A stretch of 8,226 nucleotides of DNA from CAZGVV01 sp964529155 (GCA_964529155.1 CAZGVV010000075.1:1-8226); one strand, 5' to 3'. Counted from the stretch's first letter, positions 1 to 6,789 are shown. A program made the numbers and translations. The notes: generated by a model from the sequence alone, not told the origin.

Positions 1-855
1 ACCACGGACGCCATGCGGGCGGAAATCGAAGGCCAGAAAAAAGACAGCGGAGCCGATAAGGTGCGTGGCTTGGTGCTGGATTTGCGTAACAACCCCGGTG
101 GTTTGCTCGATCAGGCCGTCTCGGTTTCGGACGCATTCCTGACCGAAGGGGAAATCGTCTCCACCCGTGAGCGTGACCCTAATAATACCAAGCGCTACAA
201 CGCCCGCACCGGCGATGAATTAATCGCTCCGGCCATTCCCATGGTGGTGCTGGTCAATAACGGCTCTGCCTCGGCTTCGGAAATCGTGGCCGGTGCGTTG
301 CAGGATCACAAACGTGCGCTGGTGCTCGGTACGCAATCCTTTGGTAAAGGTTCGGTGCAGACGGTGATTCCCATTAATAACCATGGTGCAATTCGTTTGA
401 CGACGGCGCGGTATTACACGCCGGCGGGCCGTTCTATTCAGGCCAAAGGCATCACCCCGGATATCGTGGTGCAACCGGCAAAAATTGAGCCGATCAAGAG
501 CGAAAAATCCATCCGCGAGGCTGATCTGCGTCATCGCCTGAAGAATCTGCAGGAAGAAAAAAATAAGCTCAAACCTGCCGATAAAGCAGACAAGACCGAC
601 GCAAAGGCAGTGGGTGTTTCTGCGGAAGAAAAAAATAAAGAAATCAAGGAAATCAAAGAGAAGCTCAAAGAAGAAAAAGACCGGCAAAAAGATAAGCAGA
701 AAGACGACAAAGATAAAAAGGACGATAAACAAAAAGACGACAAGCCTAAGACCGATCGTTCGGGCGAGCTGGATACCGATCAGGACTTCCAGTTGCAGCG
801 CGCACTTGATCTGTTGCAGGGCCTGAGTCTTTATCAAAAACCCGCAGAAAAATAA
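1..855 (+). CDS. ctpA: Carboxy-terminal processing protease, S41 family (5' part missing)
   Basis: The reading frame is open from base 1 and enters the window mid-gene, so the signal peptide, PDZ domain and start lie outside; 284 residues are visible. Seen: the S41 core strand LDLRNNPGG (about residues 27-35 of the fragment), the nucleophile region NNGSASASE and the GTQSFGKGSVQ motif. The middle serine of SASAS (fragment residue 91) and the lysine of FGKG (116) are 25 residues apart, the spacing of the Ser/Lys dyad in Prc and D1 protease. The family cleaves periplasmic or membrane proteins near their C terminus. After the conserved YYTPAGRSIQAKGITPDI segment comes a long, very Lys/Asp/Glu-rich tail (about residues 165-255), followed by a more ordinary end. 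The stop overlaps the next gene's start (TAATG), implying translational coupling. Family is certain; the symbol follows the usual alphaproteobacterial name. Confidence 0.95.
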   Translation, partial: TTDAMRAEIEGQKKDSGADKVRGLVLDLRNNPGGLLDQAVSVSDAFLTEGEIVSTRERDPNNTKRYNARTGDELIAPAIPMVVLVNNGSASASEIVAGALQDHKRALVLGTQSFGKGSVQTVIPINNHGAIRLTTARYYTPAGRSIQAKGITPDIVVQPAKIEPIKSEKSIREADLRHRLKNLQEEKNKLKPADKADKTDAKAVGVSAEEKNKEIKEIKEKLKEEKDRQKDKQKDDKDKKDDKQKDDKPKTDRSGELDTDQDFQLQRALDLLQGLSLYQKPAEK

Positions 856-1931
856 TGGCTAAAAAACGTCAGGGTATCGGGCTTGATTATATCCTGGCGT
901 TAGTCTGGGCGCTGGGGTTAACCCTATTGGTCGGCTGGCTGGGGTGGTATTTATATACTCAGCAACAGCTGGCCGGGCGTCAGGTCCTCACCACCGGGCA
1001 GGCGATGGTACTATCGTTATCGCAGGACAACTCAGCGGATGAGTTACCCGCTACGGGCTTGGATTCTTCCGCTTTCCCCGGTGCATTGCCGCCTGCCGCT
1101 CCGCCGCCGTTACAAATAAAAGAAGGGCAATCGCTTAAAGCGGCGCCAGACCCGGAGCTTACCGAAAATGACGAATACGGGCCATTGCCTAAAATAAGTG
1201 CAAACGGTGCCAAGCCATGGCTGGCCTACGCGCATCCTTTCAAGCGTGCGGGCAGTGCACCGATTATCGCCATTTTTATCACGGGTGTGGGCATGAACAA
1301 AGAAGCCAGTGACGCAGCCCTGCGTCTGCCCCCTGAAATCACACTGGGTATTTCGCCGTGTGCGCGACAAACCCAATTATGGGCGAGAGCCGGGCGGGCG
1401 ATGGGCCGTGAGATAATGGTGGATTTGCCGCTTGAACCGGTGGATGCCAGTGTGGATGATCCCGGTCCTCATGCATTATTGGGCGCAAATAAAGACGAAG
1501 ATAATATGCGCCGACTGCGCTGGGTGCTTACGCGTGTGCCGGGTATTATCGGGGTGGACCTTTCCATGGGGGAACGTTTTTCCTCCAGTCCGGTGGCGGC
1601 AAATGCGATCTACCATTTCATTGCCAGTCGCGGCCTGCTAATGGCCATCGCACCGGGAGGGCCTACGGAAGCCCAGGATGTATTACTGGCGCAGGCGGTT
1701 CAACCCTTTGTCCGGGCGGATCTGCGTCTGGATGATGTATTGCAGGAACAAGAGATTGGCCACCAATTGTCTACGCTTGAAAATCTGGCGCGCACCCGTG
1801 GCTATGCATTTGGTATGGGGCATGCCTACCCCATCACCTTAAAAACCCTCGACGCATGGCAGCAAGCACTTGGGAAAAAAGGTATTATTCTGGCTCCTGT
1901 TTCCGCGCTTGCCAGAATGAATTTTTCGTGA
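855..1931 (+). CDS. Membrane-anchored divergent polysaccharide deacetylase-like protein (YibQ/DUF610 family), probably catalytically inactive
   Basis: A 358-residue protein starting inside the ctpA stop codon. A basic N terminus (MAKKR) precedes one membrane segment (about 12-34), then a Pro/Ala-rich linker (about 60-120), then the family domain (about 134-355). Recognisable family landmarks are the PIIAIFITGVG strand (136-146), the GREIMVDLPLEP segment (184-195), PGIIGVDLSMGERF (229-242) and GHAYPITLKTL (322-332). In YibQ-type members these positions read IDD-G, H-LP-EP, NNHMGS and GHPHP. Here the two Asp, the His of HLP, the NNH and the LDS Asp are all replaced, and only the final GH is kept, so metal-dependent hydrolysis looks unlikely. 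The domain probably lies in the periplasm. The ctpA / this family / rppH order is common in alphaproteobacteria, from general knowledge. Role unknown; a scaffold or binding role is inference. Confidence 0.9.
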   Translation: MAKKRQGIGLDYILALVWALGLTLLVGWLGWYLYTQQQLAGRQVLTTGQAMVLSLSQDNSADELPATGLDSSAFPGALPPAAPPPLQIKEGQSLKAAPDPELTENDEYGPLPKISANGAKPWLAYAHPFKRAGSAPIIAIFITGVGMNKEASDAALRLPPEITLGISPCARQTQLWARAGRAMGREIMVDLPLEPVDASVDDPGPHALLGANKDEDNMRRLRWVLTRVPGIIGVDLSMGERFSSSPVAANAIYHFIASRGLLMAIAPGGPTEAQDVLLAQAVQPFVRADLRLDDVLQEQEIGHQLSTLENLARTRGYAFGMGHAYPITLKTLDAWQQALGKKGIILAPVSALARMNFS

Positions 1932-2071
1932 GAAATTATTAACCGGACAGAGGGCGCATGCCGCCGGCCGCGCTCGTGGCTGTCCCGCTAAGGCGCTTTC
2001 GGTCCATAGCCGGCAAGCATCCCCCACTGGCGTAAGATTCTGTAATCATCAGGCGTTGAGACATTTAAATT

Positions 2072-2590
2072 ATGGCACAAGCTTCTACTCACGCGACGGA
2101 AATTCCGCCGCATTTGACTTCGCTACCCTACCGCAATGGCGTGGGCGTTATGTTATTTAATCGTGAAGGGCAAGTATTTATTGCCCGCCGCATAGACACC
2201 ACGTCGGAAGCCTGGCAAATGCCCCAAGGCGGCATGGATTCTGGCGAAACGCCGATACAAGCGGCATTGCGCGAATTAGAAGAAGAGGCGGGTATCCCTG
2301 CATCGCAGGTGGAATTACTGCGTGAAGGCCTGGATTGGTACACCTATGATCTGCCTGATACGCTGGTTGGCCAATTATGGAACGGCAAATACCGCGGCCA
2401 GCGCCAGAAATGGTTTGCCCTGCGCTTCCTCGGAACCGACGACGACATCAACATCCACACCCATGACCCCGAATTCTGCGAATGGAAATGGGTGGACATG
2501 CGCTTGCTGCCGGACATGATCGTGCCGTTCAAGCGCTTGCTGTATAAAGCACTGGTCGAAGAATTTAAGGCGCTGGCTGCAACGCCATAA
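2072..2590 (+). CDS. rppH: RNA pyrophosphohydrolase (Nudix)
   Basis: A 172-residue Nudix hydrolase, full length for the family. The Nudix box G-x5-E-x7-REUxEExGU is complete: Gly53, Glu59, then RELEEEAGI at 67-75. It sits in the RppH context YRNGVGVMLFN (20-30) and WQMPQGGMD (48-56), and is followed by the usual WYTYDLP and GQRQKWFALRF segments. RppH removes pyrophosphate from the 5' end of triphosphorylated mRNA, which opens it to RNase E decay; relatives were also named IalA or dinucleoside polyphosphate hydrolase. The start at 2072 fits family N termini; no strong Shine-Dalgarno sequence is visible in front of it. It lies 140 bp after the deacetylase-like gene, so it may have its own promoter, and ends convergently with ilvE. 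Confidence 0.95.
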   Translation: MAQASTHATEIPPHLTSLPYRNGVGVMLFNREGQVFIARRIDTTSEAWQMPQGGMDSGETPIQAALRELEEEAGIPASQVELLREGLDWYTYDLPDTLVGQLWNGKYRGQRQKWFALRFLGTDDDINIHTHDPEFCEWKWVDMRLLPDMIVPFKRLLYKALVEEFKALAATP

Positions 2591-2608
2591 AGCGCCTGCG
2601 GCGTTTTA
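2588..2608. terminator. Probable bidirectional hairpin terminator between rppH and ilvE
   Basis: The bases from the rppH stop codon up to the ilvE stop codon form a nine-pair stem with a three-base loop (TGC, 2597-2599). The GC core CGCC/GGCG (2593-2596 with 2600-2603) is flanked by AAA/TTT pairs and one G-T pair. The T run on the plus strand is part of the stem, and the minus-strand reading gives a shorter T run (CTTTAT) after the core. The position between two convergent genes and the symmetric A/T flanks fit a two-way terminator, though the T tract is short. An alternative pairing uses AACGCC (2581-2586) with GGCGTT (2600-2605). Confidence 0.5.
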
Positions 2609-3493
2609 TTACGCCGTCACCAGCGCAGTATAATCCTCAATTAACGCCTGCGTCACCTTGCCCGGCGTGTAGGTAAGTGCGCCAAAGGACGTGCCGTCAA
2701 TCGCGCCCACCGGCGCTACTTCGGCAGCGGTTCCGGTGAGGAAAATTTCCTGCGCCTTTTTCAATTCTTCCGGCGGAATATGCCGCTCCACCACGGTGAT
2801 GCCGCGTTTTTTGGCCAGCGAAATAACCGTTTGCCGGGTGATGCCGTTCAAGAAGCAATCGGGGATAGGCGTGTGTAATTCCCCGTTGATGACCAGGAAT
2901 AAATTAGCCCCGGTCGCTTCGGCCAGAAACCCGCGGTAATCATACATCAGAGCGTCATCATAGCCATTGGCTTCAGCGCCTTGCTTAGACAGCGTGGCGA
3001 TCATGTAAAGTCCACCGGCTTTGCTTGATGTCGGGGCGGTGTTGGGGGCAGGGCGCGCCCACGGCGAAAGCTGCAAGCGCAAACCACGCTCGCGCGCTTC
3101 CTTGGAAAAATAGCTCGGCCATTCCCAGGCGGCGATGGCCAGATGCGTCCGGCAGCCTTTTGCTGAAATCGCCATCATCTCCGAGCCGCGCCAGGCGATT
3201 GGGCGAATATAGCCGTTGGTGATATTTTGCGCCCGCACCACTTCCTTCGTGGCGTCTTCCAGCTCCGCTAATGTCACGGACAAAGAAAAGCCGAGCAGTT
3301 CAGCCGATTTAAACAAGCGCTCGCTGTGTTCGCGCAGTTTGAAAATCTTGCCGTTATACACACGGATACCTTCAAACACGCTGCTGGCGTAATGCAGGCC
3401 GTGTGTCAGCACGTGCAGGCGCGCTTCCCGCCAGGGAACCAATGCGCCGTCTAACCAGATGAATCCGTCACGATTGTCAAAAGGGAAAGTCAT
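2609..3493 (-). CDS. ilvE: Branched-chain amino acid aminotransferase (class IV, PLP)
   Basis: A 294-residue class IV aminotransferase of normal IlvE length. Visible landmarks are the N-terminal DGALVPWREARLHVLTHGLHY block (15-35), SSVFEGIRVY (37-46), the PLP-binding lysine in TSSKAGGLYM (Lys158), and EATGANLF (192-199), whose Glu contacts the cofactor. NGITRQTVI (216-224) and the phosphate-binding FLTGTAAEVAPV (251-262) follow. The enzyme catalyses the last step of leucine, isoleucine and valine synthesis and the first step of their breakdown. It is the last gene of the minus-strand run, 21 bp after pgeF. Upstream in frame, the first stop codon is the pgeF stop itself, so the ATG at 3493 is the only reasonable start. 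An AAGGA overlapping the pgeF stop is too far away (19 bases) to be a normal ribosome site. A D-amino acid transaminase is less likely, because length and motifs follow IlvE. Confidence 0.96.
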   Translation of the reverse strand: MTFPFDNRDGFIWLDGALVPWREARLHVLTHGLHYASSVFEGIRVYNGKIFKLREHSERLFKSAELLGFSLSVTLAELEDATKEVVRAQNITNGYIRPIAWRGSEMMAISAKGCRTHLAIAAWEWPSYFSKEARERGLRLQLSPWARPAPNTAPTSSKAGGLYMIATLSKQGAEANGYDDALMYDYRGFLAEATGANLFLVINGELHTPIPDCFLNGITRQTVISLAKKRGITVVERHIPPEELKKAQEIFLTGTAAEVAPVGAIDGTSFGALTYTPGKVTQALIEDYTALVTA

Positions 3494-3514
3494 ACCGTTT
3501 TTGCCCGCTAATCC

Positions 3515-4261
3515 TTATTTGTTCAACATAATACAGCTTATTTGCCTACCATAGTTCCCTTCTTGCCGCAAGGTGGTGCGGCGGTAGCTAAAGAACCGGC
3601 TTTCATCCGCGCAGGTGTCATCAACCGGGAGGGAAATAGCAGAAATTTCAGTCTGTTGTAGTAGATGATGGACATAGGCAGGCAGATTGAAATGGCTGCG
3701 GTCGCCGTCTCCGTCGGTAAAAAATTGTGTGTTGCCAATGCGTTCCACGAATTCCGGCCCCACCTCATAGCTGGCTTGCCCGATGCACGGTCCAAGTGCC
3801 GCCACGATGCGCTGGCGGCTGGCGCCCATTGCCACCATGGCCGCTACCGTATGCTCTAAAATACCGCCATGCGCGCCCTTCCACCCGGCATGGGCACAGC
3901 CGATAATGCCTGCCTGCGCATCGGAAAATAGCACCGGTCCGCAATCGGCAGTGAGAATCCCAAGCACCAGCCCTGGCGTGTTACTTACCATCGCGTCGGC
4001 TTCCAGCGGTGCATGCAACGGCGCATGGACAGGTATGCAGACAGCGCTGTGAATTTGATAAAGTGTCAGCAAATGGCTCTCCGGCTGCCCGAAATAGGCG
4101 GCAACGCGTGTGCGATTTTCCTGCACCAATGCGCGCTCGTCCTGTGAGCCATAGCCACAATTCAGAGAAGCAAAAATCCCAGTGCTAACCCCGCCCTCAC
4201 GGGTGAAAAATCCATGTGCAATACCGGATAGCAAGGGAGATTGAACAGGCGAAAGGGTCAT
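3515..4261 (-). CDS. pgeF: Peptidoglycan editing factor PgeF (YfiH/DUF152, formerly 'polyphenol oxidase')
   Basis: A 248-residue YfiH-family protein. Conserved blocks are HGFFTREGGVS (16-26), LYQIHS with His71, LTADCGPVLF with Cys107, and CAHAGWKG with His124. These three are the zinc site, at the same numbering as E. coli YfiH. GPCIGQASYEVG follows. In E. coli the protein removes wrongly incorporated residues such as L-Ser from UDP-MurNAc peptides, so it safeguards peptidoglycan precursors in the cytoplasm; older annotations as laccase or polyphenol oxidase are from early assays. Its start overlaps the stop of the upstream methyltransferase by four bases (ATGA), a sign of translational coupling. 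The lgt / methyltransferase / pgeF order is widespread in alphaproteobacteria. Confidence 0.95.
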   Translation of the reverse strand: MTLSPVQSPLLSGIAHGFFTREGGVSTGIFASLNCGYGSQDERALVQENRTRVAAYFGQPESHLLTLYQIHSAVCIPVHAPLHAPLEADAMVSNTPGLVLGILTADCGPVLFSDAQAGIIGCAHAGWKGAHGGILEHTVAAMVAMGASRQRIVAALGPCIGQASYEVGPEFVERIGNTQFFTDGDGDRSHFNLPAYVHHLLQQTEISAISLPVDDTCADESRFFSYRRTTLRQEGNYGRQISCIMLNK

Positions 4262-5217
4262 GGCGTTACCATCATCACGTTAAATAATTCACCCATCTGG
4301 GCCGGGGACATCAGGCGTTCGAGTGCGCTGCGGATAGTAGCGGCTTGCGCTTCAGTAGCGTTACGGCAAAGCGCGCCCGCCCGCAACTCCGCTCCGCATT
4401 GGCGGAGGAATTGTTCCTGGGTGCACAAAGAAACCTGTGTGCCGCAATGATGGGCAACTTCCATCAACGCATCAAAATCCACATGCGCGGTAAGGTCGGC
4501 CTGTCCGGGTTCATGGAGGGGATTTGCATAGGCATGGTTACGCATGGCCTGCAGCGTATCGCCACGGCTACCGCCGGTATACCCATAATCAATAACAAGC
4601 CCGGCGCCGCCATGCTGCGCGATGTGCGTGGCCAGCGCGGTCATGATATGCATGCCCGGCTCACACGTTTCACGTATATCGCCCGTTTCGGGAACAAACC
4701 ATAACGTGCCGTTGTCATGGTGCACCATGCGTTCCTGCGTGCCAATGAATTGGCGAATCGGCAGGGCGTCAAAAAATTCATTGGCGATGAAAAAAAGAGG
4801 CTGCGGCGGTAGCGGAAGCAATTGTTTGCGCCACTGAATACGCGGATGGGTATTCGCAAGCGTTGCCCGCTGAATGCCTGTAAGCACCGGGCTGATTTCG
4901 CATAATGAAACGTTTATTGCGGCATGAAATCCGGGAATGTGTTTCGTGGCCCGCAGCGCATCGTTCATCAAGGTTCCGCGTCCCGGTCCTAATTCCAGCA
5001 GGAGTGCTTCTGGGCTAGGGGCGCGTTGCCATTGGTCGGCAATCCGCGCGCCGCATAGCTCCCCAAAAATCTGGCTGATTTCCGGGGAGGTGGTAAAATC
5101 CCCGGCGGCGCCCAGCGGGTCGCGCGTCATGTAATAACCATACTCCGGGTGGCTCAGCGCCAGTTCCATGTATTCGGCAACACTCAGCGTTGCTTTATCA
5201 CGCAGGGCGGCGAGCAT
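4258..5217 (-). CDS. SAM-dependent methyltransferase, MidA/NDUFAF7 family
   Basis: A 319-residue class I methyltransferase of the MidA family. Seen: SVAEYMELALSHPEYGYYM (12-30), GAAGDFTTSPEISQIFGEL (37-54), the SAM-binding glycine motif LELGPGRGTL (74-83), NEFFDALPIRQF (146-157) and VIDYGYTG further on. The mitochondrial homologue NDUFAF7 methylates an arginine of a complex I subunit during assembly. Bacterial members are mostly untested, so an arginine methyltransferase acting on NuoD-like protein is inference. The start lies 20 bp inside the end of lgt and has no clear Shine-Dalgarno sequence, so translation probably depends on ribosomes finishing lgt. The stop overlaps the pgeF start by four bases. 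Slightly shorter than many relatives at the N terminus, but the conserved region is complete. Confidence 0.94.
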   Translation of the reverse strand: MLAALRDKATLSVAEYMELALSHPEYGYYMTRDPLGAAGDFTTSPEISQIFGELCGARIADQWQRAPSPEALLLELGPGRGTLMNDALRATKHIPGFHAAINVSLCEISPVLTGIQRATLANTHPRIQWRKQLLPLPPQPLFFIANEFFDALPIRQFIGTQERMVHHDNGTLWFVPETGDIRETCEPGMHIMTALATHIAQHGGAGLVIDYGYTGGSRGDTLQAMRNHAYANPLHEPGQADLTAHVDFDALMEVAHHCGTQVSLCTQEQFLRQCGAELRAGALCRNATEAQAATIRSALERLMSPAQMGELFNVMMVTP

Positions 5218-5995
5218 GAAGGGTCCAGTAGAGTAAACACGCGCCCAACATCATCATCGGCGTGCAGAGTAATTGGCCCATGGTCAGTGGCCCAGCAATA
5301 AAGCCTAGGAACTCATCCGGCTCCCGAAAACATTCCGCCACCATGCGCGCACTGGCATAGCCGATCAAAAACAAACCCGAAAGCGCGGCGGGGTAGGCGC
5401 GGATGCGGGTAAAGCGGGCAAGGCCGTATAATAATAGGAATAATAAAATTCCCTCCATCCCCGCTTCATACAGCTGGCTGGGATGGCGTGGTAAATTACC
5501 GCCACGTGGGAAAATCATGCCCCAGGGCGCGCTGGTGGTGCGGCCAAATAATTCGCCGTTCACAAAATTCGCCAACCGCCCGAAAAAAAGGCCGATGGGT
5601 GTGACCACAGCGGCGGTGTCGATAAATGGCCAAAACGGAATGCTGCGTTTCCGGCAGAATAAAAACACGGCGATAATGACCCCCGCCATGCCGCCATGAA
5701 AACTCATGCCGCCTTCCCACACCATGGGAATATGCAGCGGATTGCTAAAATAATAGCTGGGTTTGTAAAACAACACATAGCCCAGGCGTCCACCCAAAAT
5801 AACGCCGAGCACAATCCACATCAGGGAATCTTCCAGCGCCTTGGCGTCCAACCCCGCAATGGCACGGGCGCGCAGCAAGCGGCGAAACAAGGCATAGCCG
5901 CCGACAATGCCGGCAATATAGGCCAGCGCATACCAGCGAATGGCCAGCGGGCCTAAGTGAAGGGCGACAGGATCTAGGTTGGGGAAGGAGAGCAT
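5198..5995 (-). CDS. lgt: Phosphatidylglycerol-prolipoprotein diacylglyceryl transferase
   Basis: A 265-residue polytopic inner-membrane enzyme with about seven hydrophobic segments. It attaches diacylglycerol to the lipobox cysteine of prelipoproteins, the first step of lipoprotein maturation. Family marks are FPNLDPVALHLGPLAIRWYALAY at the N terminus, GGMSFHGGM with His100 (E. coli His103), the signature GRLANFVNGELFGR (139-152, with Arg140, Asn143, Asn146 and Glu148), RHPSQLYEA (170-178) and RMVAECFREPDE with Arg217 and Glu221. The start is fixed by the conserved N terminus. No Shine-Dalgarno sequence precedes it: the leader is a short imperfect tandem repeat, and a 10-codon reading frame with a good ribosome site ends 19 bases upstream. 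The gene overlaps the next one by 20 bp. Confidence 0.97.
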   Translation of the reverse strand: MLSFPNLDPVALHLGPLAIRWYALAYIAGIVGGYALFRRLLRARAIAGLDAKALEDSLMWIVLGVILGGRLGYVLFYKPSYYFSNPLHIPMVWEGGMSFHGGMAGVIIAVFLFCRKRSIPFWPFIDTAAVVTPIGLFFGRLANFVNGELFGRTTSAPWGMIFPRGGNLPRHPSQLYEAGMEGILLFLLLYGLARFTRIRAYPAALSGLFLIGYASARMVAECFREPDEFLGFIAGPLTMGQLLCTPMMMLGACLLYWTLHARRPA

Positions 5996-5998
5996 GGG

Positions 5999-6025
5999 GA
6001 TTAGGGGTGAGTGATTAGGGATGAG
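5999..6025. repeat. Imperfect tandem direct repeat directly upstream of lgt
   Basis: Two 13-base units, GATTAGGGGTGAG (5999-6011) and GATTAGGGATGAG (6013-6025), differ at one base and repeat with a 14-base period. They lie in the 69-bp gap between the 117-residue gene and lgt, and occupy the place where the lgt ribosome site would be. Meaning unknown; a small replication-slippage duplication is the simplest reading. Confidence 0.7.
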
Positions 6026-6047
6026 AATAGTATCTCTTATCGCGCAT
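6015..6047 (-). other. Possible 10-codon leader ORF before lgt
   Basis: On the minus strand an AGAAGGA ribosome site (6060-6054) stands six bases before ATG (6047-6045), opening a frame that reads MRDKRYYSHP and stops at TAA (6017-6015), 19 bases before the lgt start. lgt has no ribosome site of its own, so coupling through this short frame is possible. The peptide is not recognised, and chance occurrence is quite possible. Confidence 0.3.
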
Positions 6048-6064
6048 CTCTGATCCTTCTTCCA

Positions 6065-6418
6065 CTAAAACTCGTCCCATGCCTTTTTTTCAGGGGGGGG
6101 TGCGGCACTATCGGTCAGCGGTTTAACCGGGTCCAGTACCTTATACATAGCGGCGACTTCGGCTTTTACCTCATTGCTTGGGTCACCTTTTCCGGCCGAC
6201 ACCACCGTGCCGAAATCCGACGGGTTAAACCCGGCGCCGGATTGAATGGTGGATTGCAGGCGCATTAAATCTTTCACCGTAAGCTTCAGGTAGGAATAAA
6301 TCCGGTCACCAAACGGGTTTTTCCCTTGCATAAGAATGACCACGTCGTCATTCATGACGCCGCTTTGCAGGGCGTCTAAATTCTTGCCGAGCGCCTTTGA
6401 ATTCCACAAGCTGGTCAT
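6065..6418 (-). CDS. Uncharacterised small soluble protein, 117 residues
   Basis: I cannot assign this to a named family. It has no signal peptide or membrane segment. The body looks like a folded domain: VVILMQGKNPFGDRIYSYLKL (27-46), a likely helix LMRLQSTIQSG (51-61), then FNPSDFGTVVSAGKG (64-78) and SNEVKAEVAAMY (81-92), with a Pro/Lys tail (107-112). The start at 6418 is supported by GGAGGAAG on the minus strand (6436-6429), about ten bases upstream. It is the first gene of the probable unit leading into lgt, 69 bp away. The 3' end carries a C8 tract, then an A7 tract forming a dnaX-like AAAAAAG heptamer. The codon pattern and the ribosome site make it a real gene; function is unknown. 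Confidence 0.8.
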   Translation of the reverse strand: MTSLWNSKALGKNLDALQSGVMNDDVVILMQGKNPFGDRIYSYLKLTVKDLMRLQSTIQSGAGFNPSDFGTVVSAGKGDPSNEVKAEVAAMYKVLDPVKPLTDSAAPPPEKKAWDEF

Positions 6419-6466
6419 GGCGATGTCACTTCCTCCGGCATAGCGTGTCTATACCTTATCTATACA

Positions 6467-6494
6467 AGCATAACGTATTTTTGGGGGAAGTAAA
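6467..6494 (-). promoter_or_regulatory. Weak candidate promoter for the 117-residue gene
   Basis: On the minus strand TTTACT (6494-6489) and TATGCT (6472-6467) are separated by 16 bases, a 4/6 match to each sigma-70 box. Transcription would begin near 6460, within a pair of TCTATAC direct repeats (6448-6454 and 6459-6465, plus-strand reading) spaced exactly 11 bases apart, which could be an operator. Transcription from the upstream small gene could also read through, since I see no clear terminator after it. Confidence 0.3.
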
Positions 6495-6545
6495 AAGAAA
6501 AACAAACGATTACTGGGTAAAAGCTCAAAAAATGTTAAGCAATAC

Positions 6546-6746
6546 TCAGGTCCGGCTCAGGGATTGAACCGCCATTTGGGGAACTGCCGACGGATTGATG
6601 TTTCCTGTCATTTCACGGGCAGCTTGCTGACCCGATGGAAATGTGATGTTAGACACTATGTCATGAGCGCGGCTAGTGGTAAATGCTTGTGGAAAAGCAA
6701 CACCAGCACCAGCACCAAAACTAAACATAAGATTGTCTTCTAACAT
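6546..6746 (-). CDS. Uncharacterised small protein, 66 residues
   Basis: No family recognised. The protein begins MLEDNLMFSFGAGAGVAFPQ, rich in Gly, Ala and Phe, and continues with a polar, Ser/Thr/Asn-rich part that has no clear membrane segment or cysteine. The case for a real gene rests on its signals: AGGAA (6758-6754, minus strand) lies seven bases before the ATG at 6746, and a well-formed sigma-70 promoter with a 17-base spacer stands about 37 bases upstream. It is transcribed away from coxB and toward the 117-residue gene, 127 bp ahead. The Gly/Ala/Phe N terminus could suit a secreted or exported small protein, but that is a guess. It might also be a leader or a recent, lineage-limited gene. 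Confidence 0.6.
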   Translation of the reverse strand: MLEDNLMFSFGAGAGVAFPQAFTTSRAHDIVSNITFPSGQQAAREMTGNINPSAVPQMAVQSLSRT

Positions 6747-6789
6747 AACCGGGTTCCTACTTGTTAAATCCCTCGTTGCTCATGTCTTG

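Noticed and set aside
220..837. 205-residue frame on the minus strand opposite ctpA
   Set aside because: Its Phe/Leu-rich composition is the mirror of the Lys/Asp-rich tail of ctpA, which has clear family motifs on the plus strand.
1945..1985. GGACAG/CTGTCC inverted repeat in the 140-bp gap before rppH, as a terminator or structured RNA
   Set aside because: Only six pairs around a 29-base GC-rich loop, with no T run after it. I see no convincing promoter or RNA motif in this gap either.
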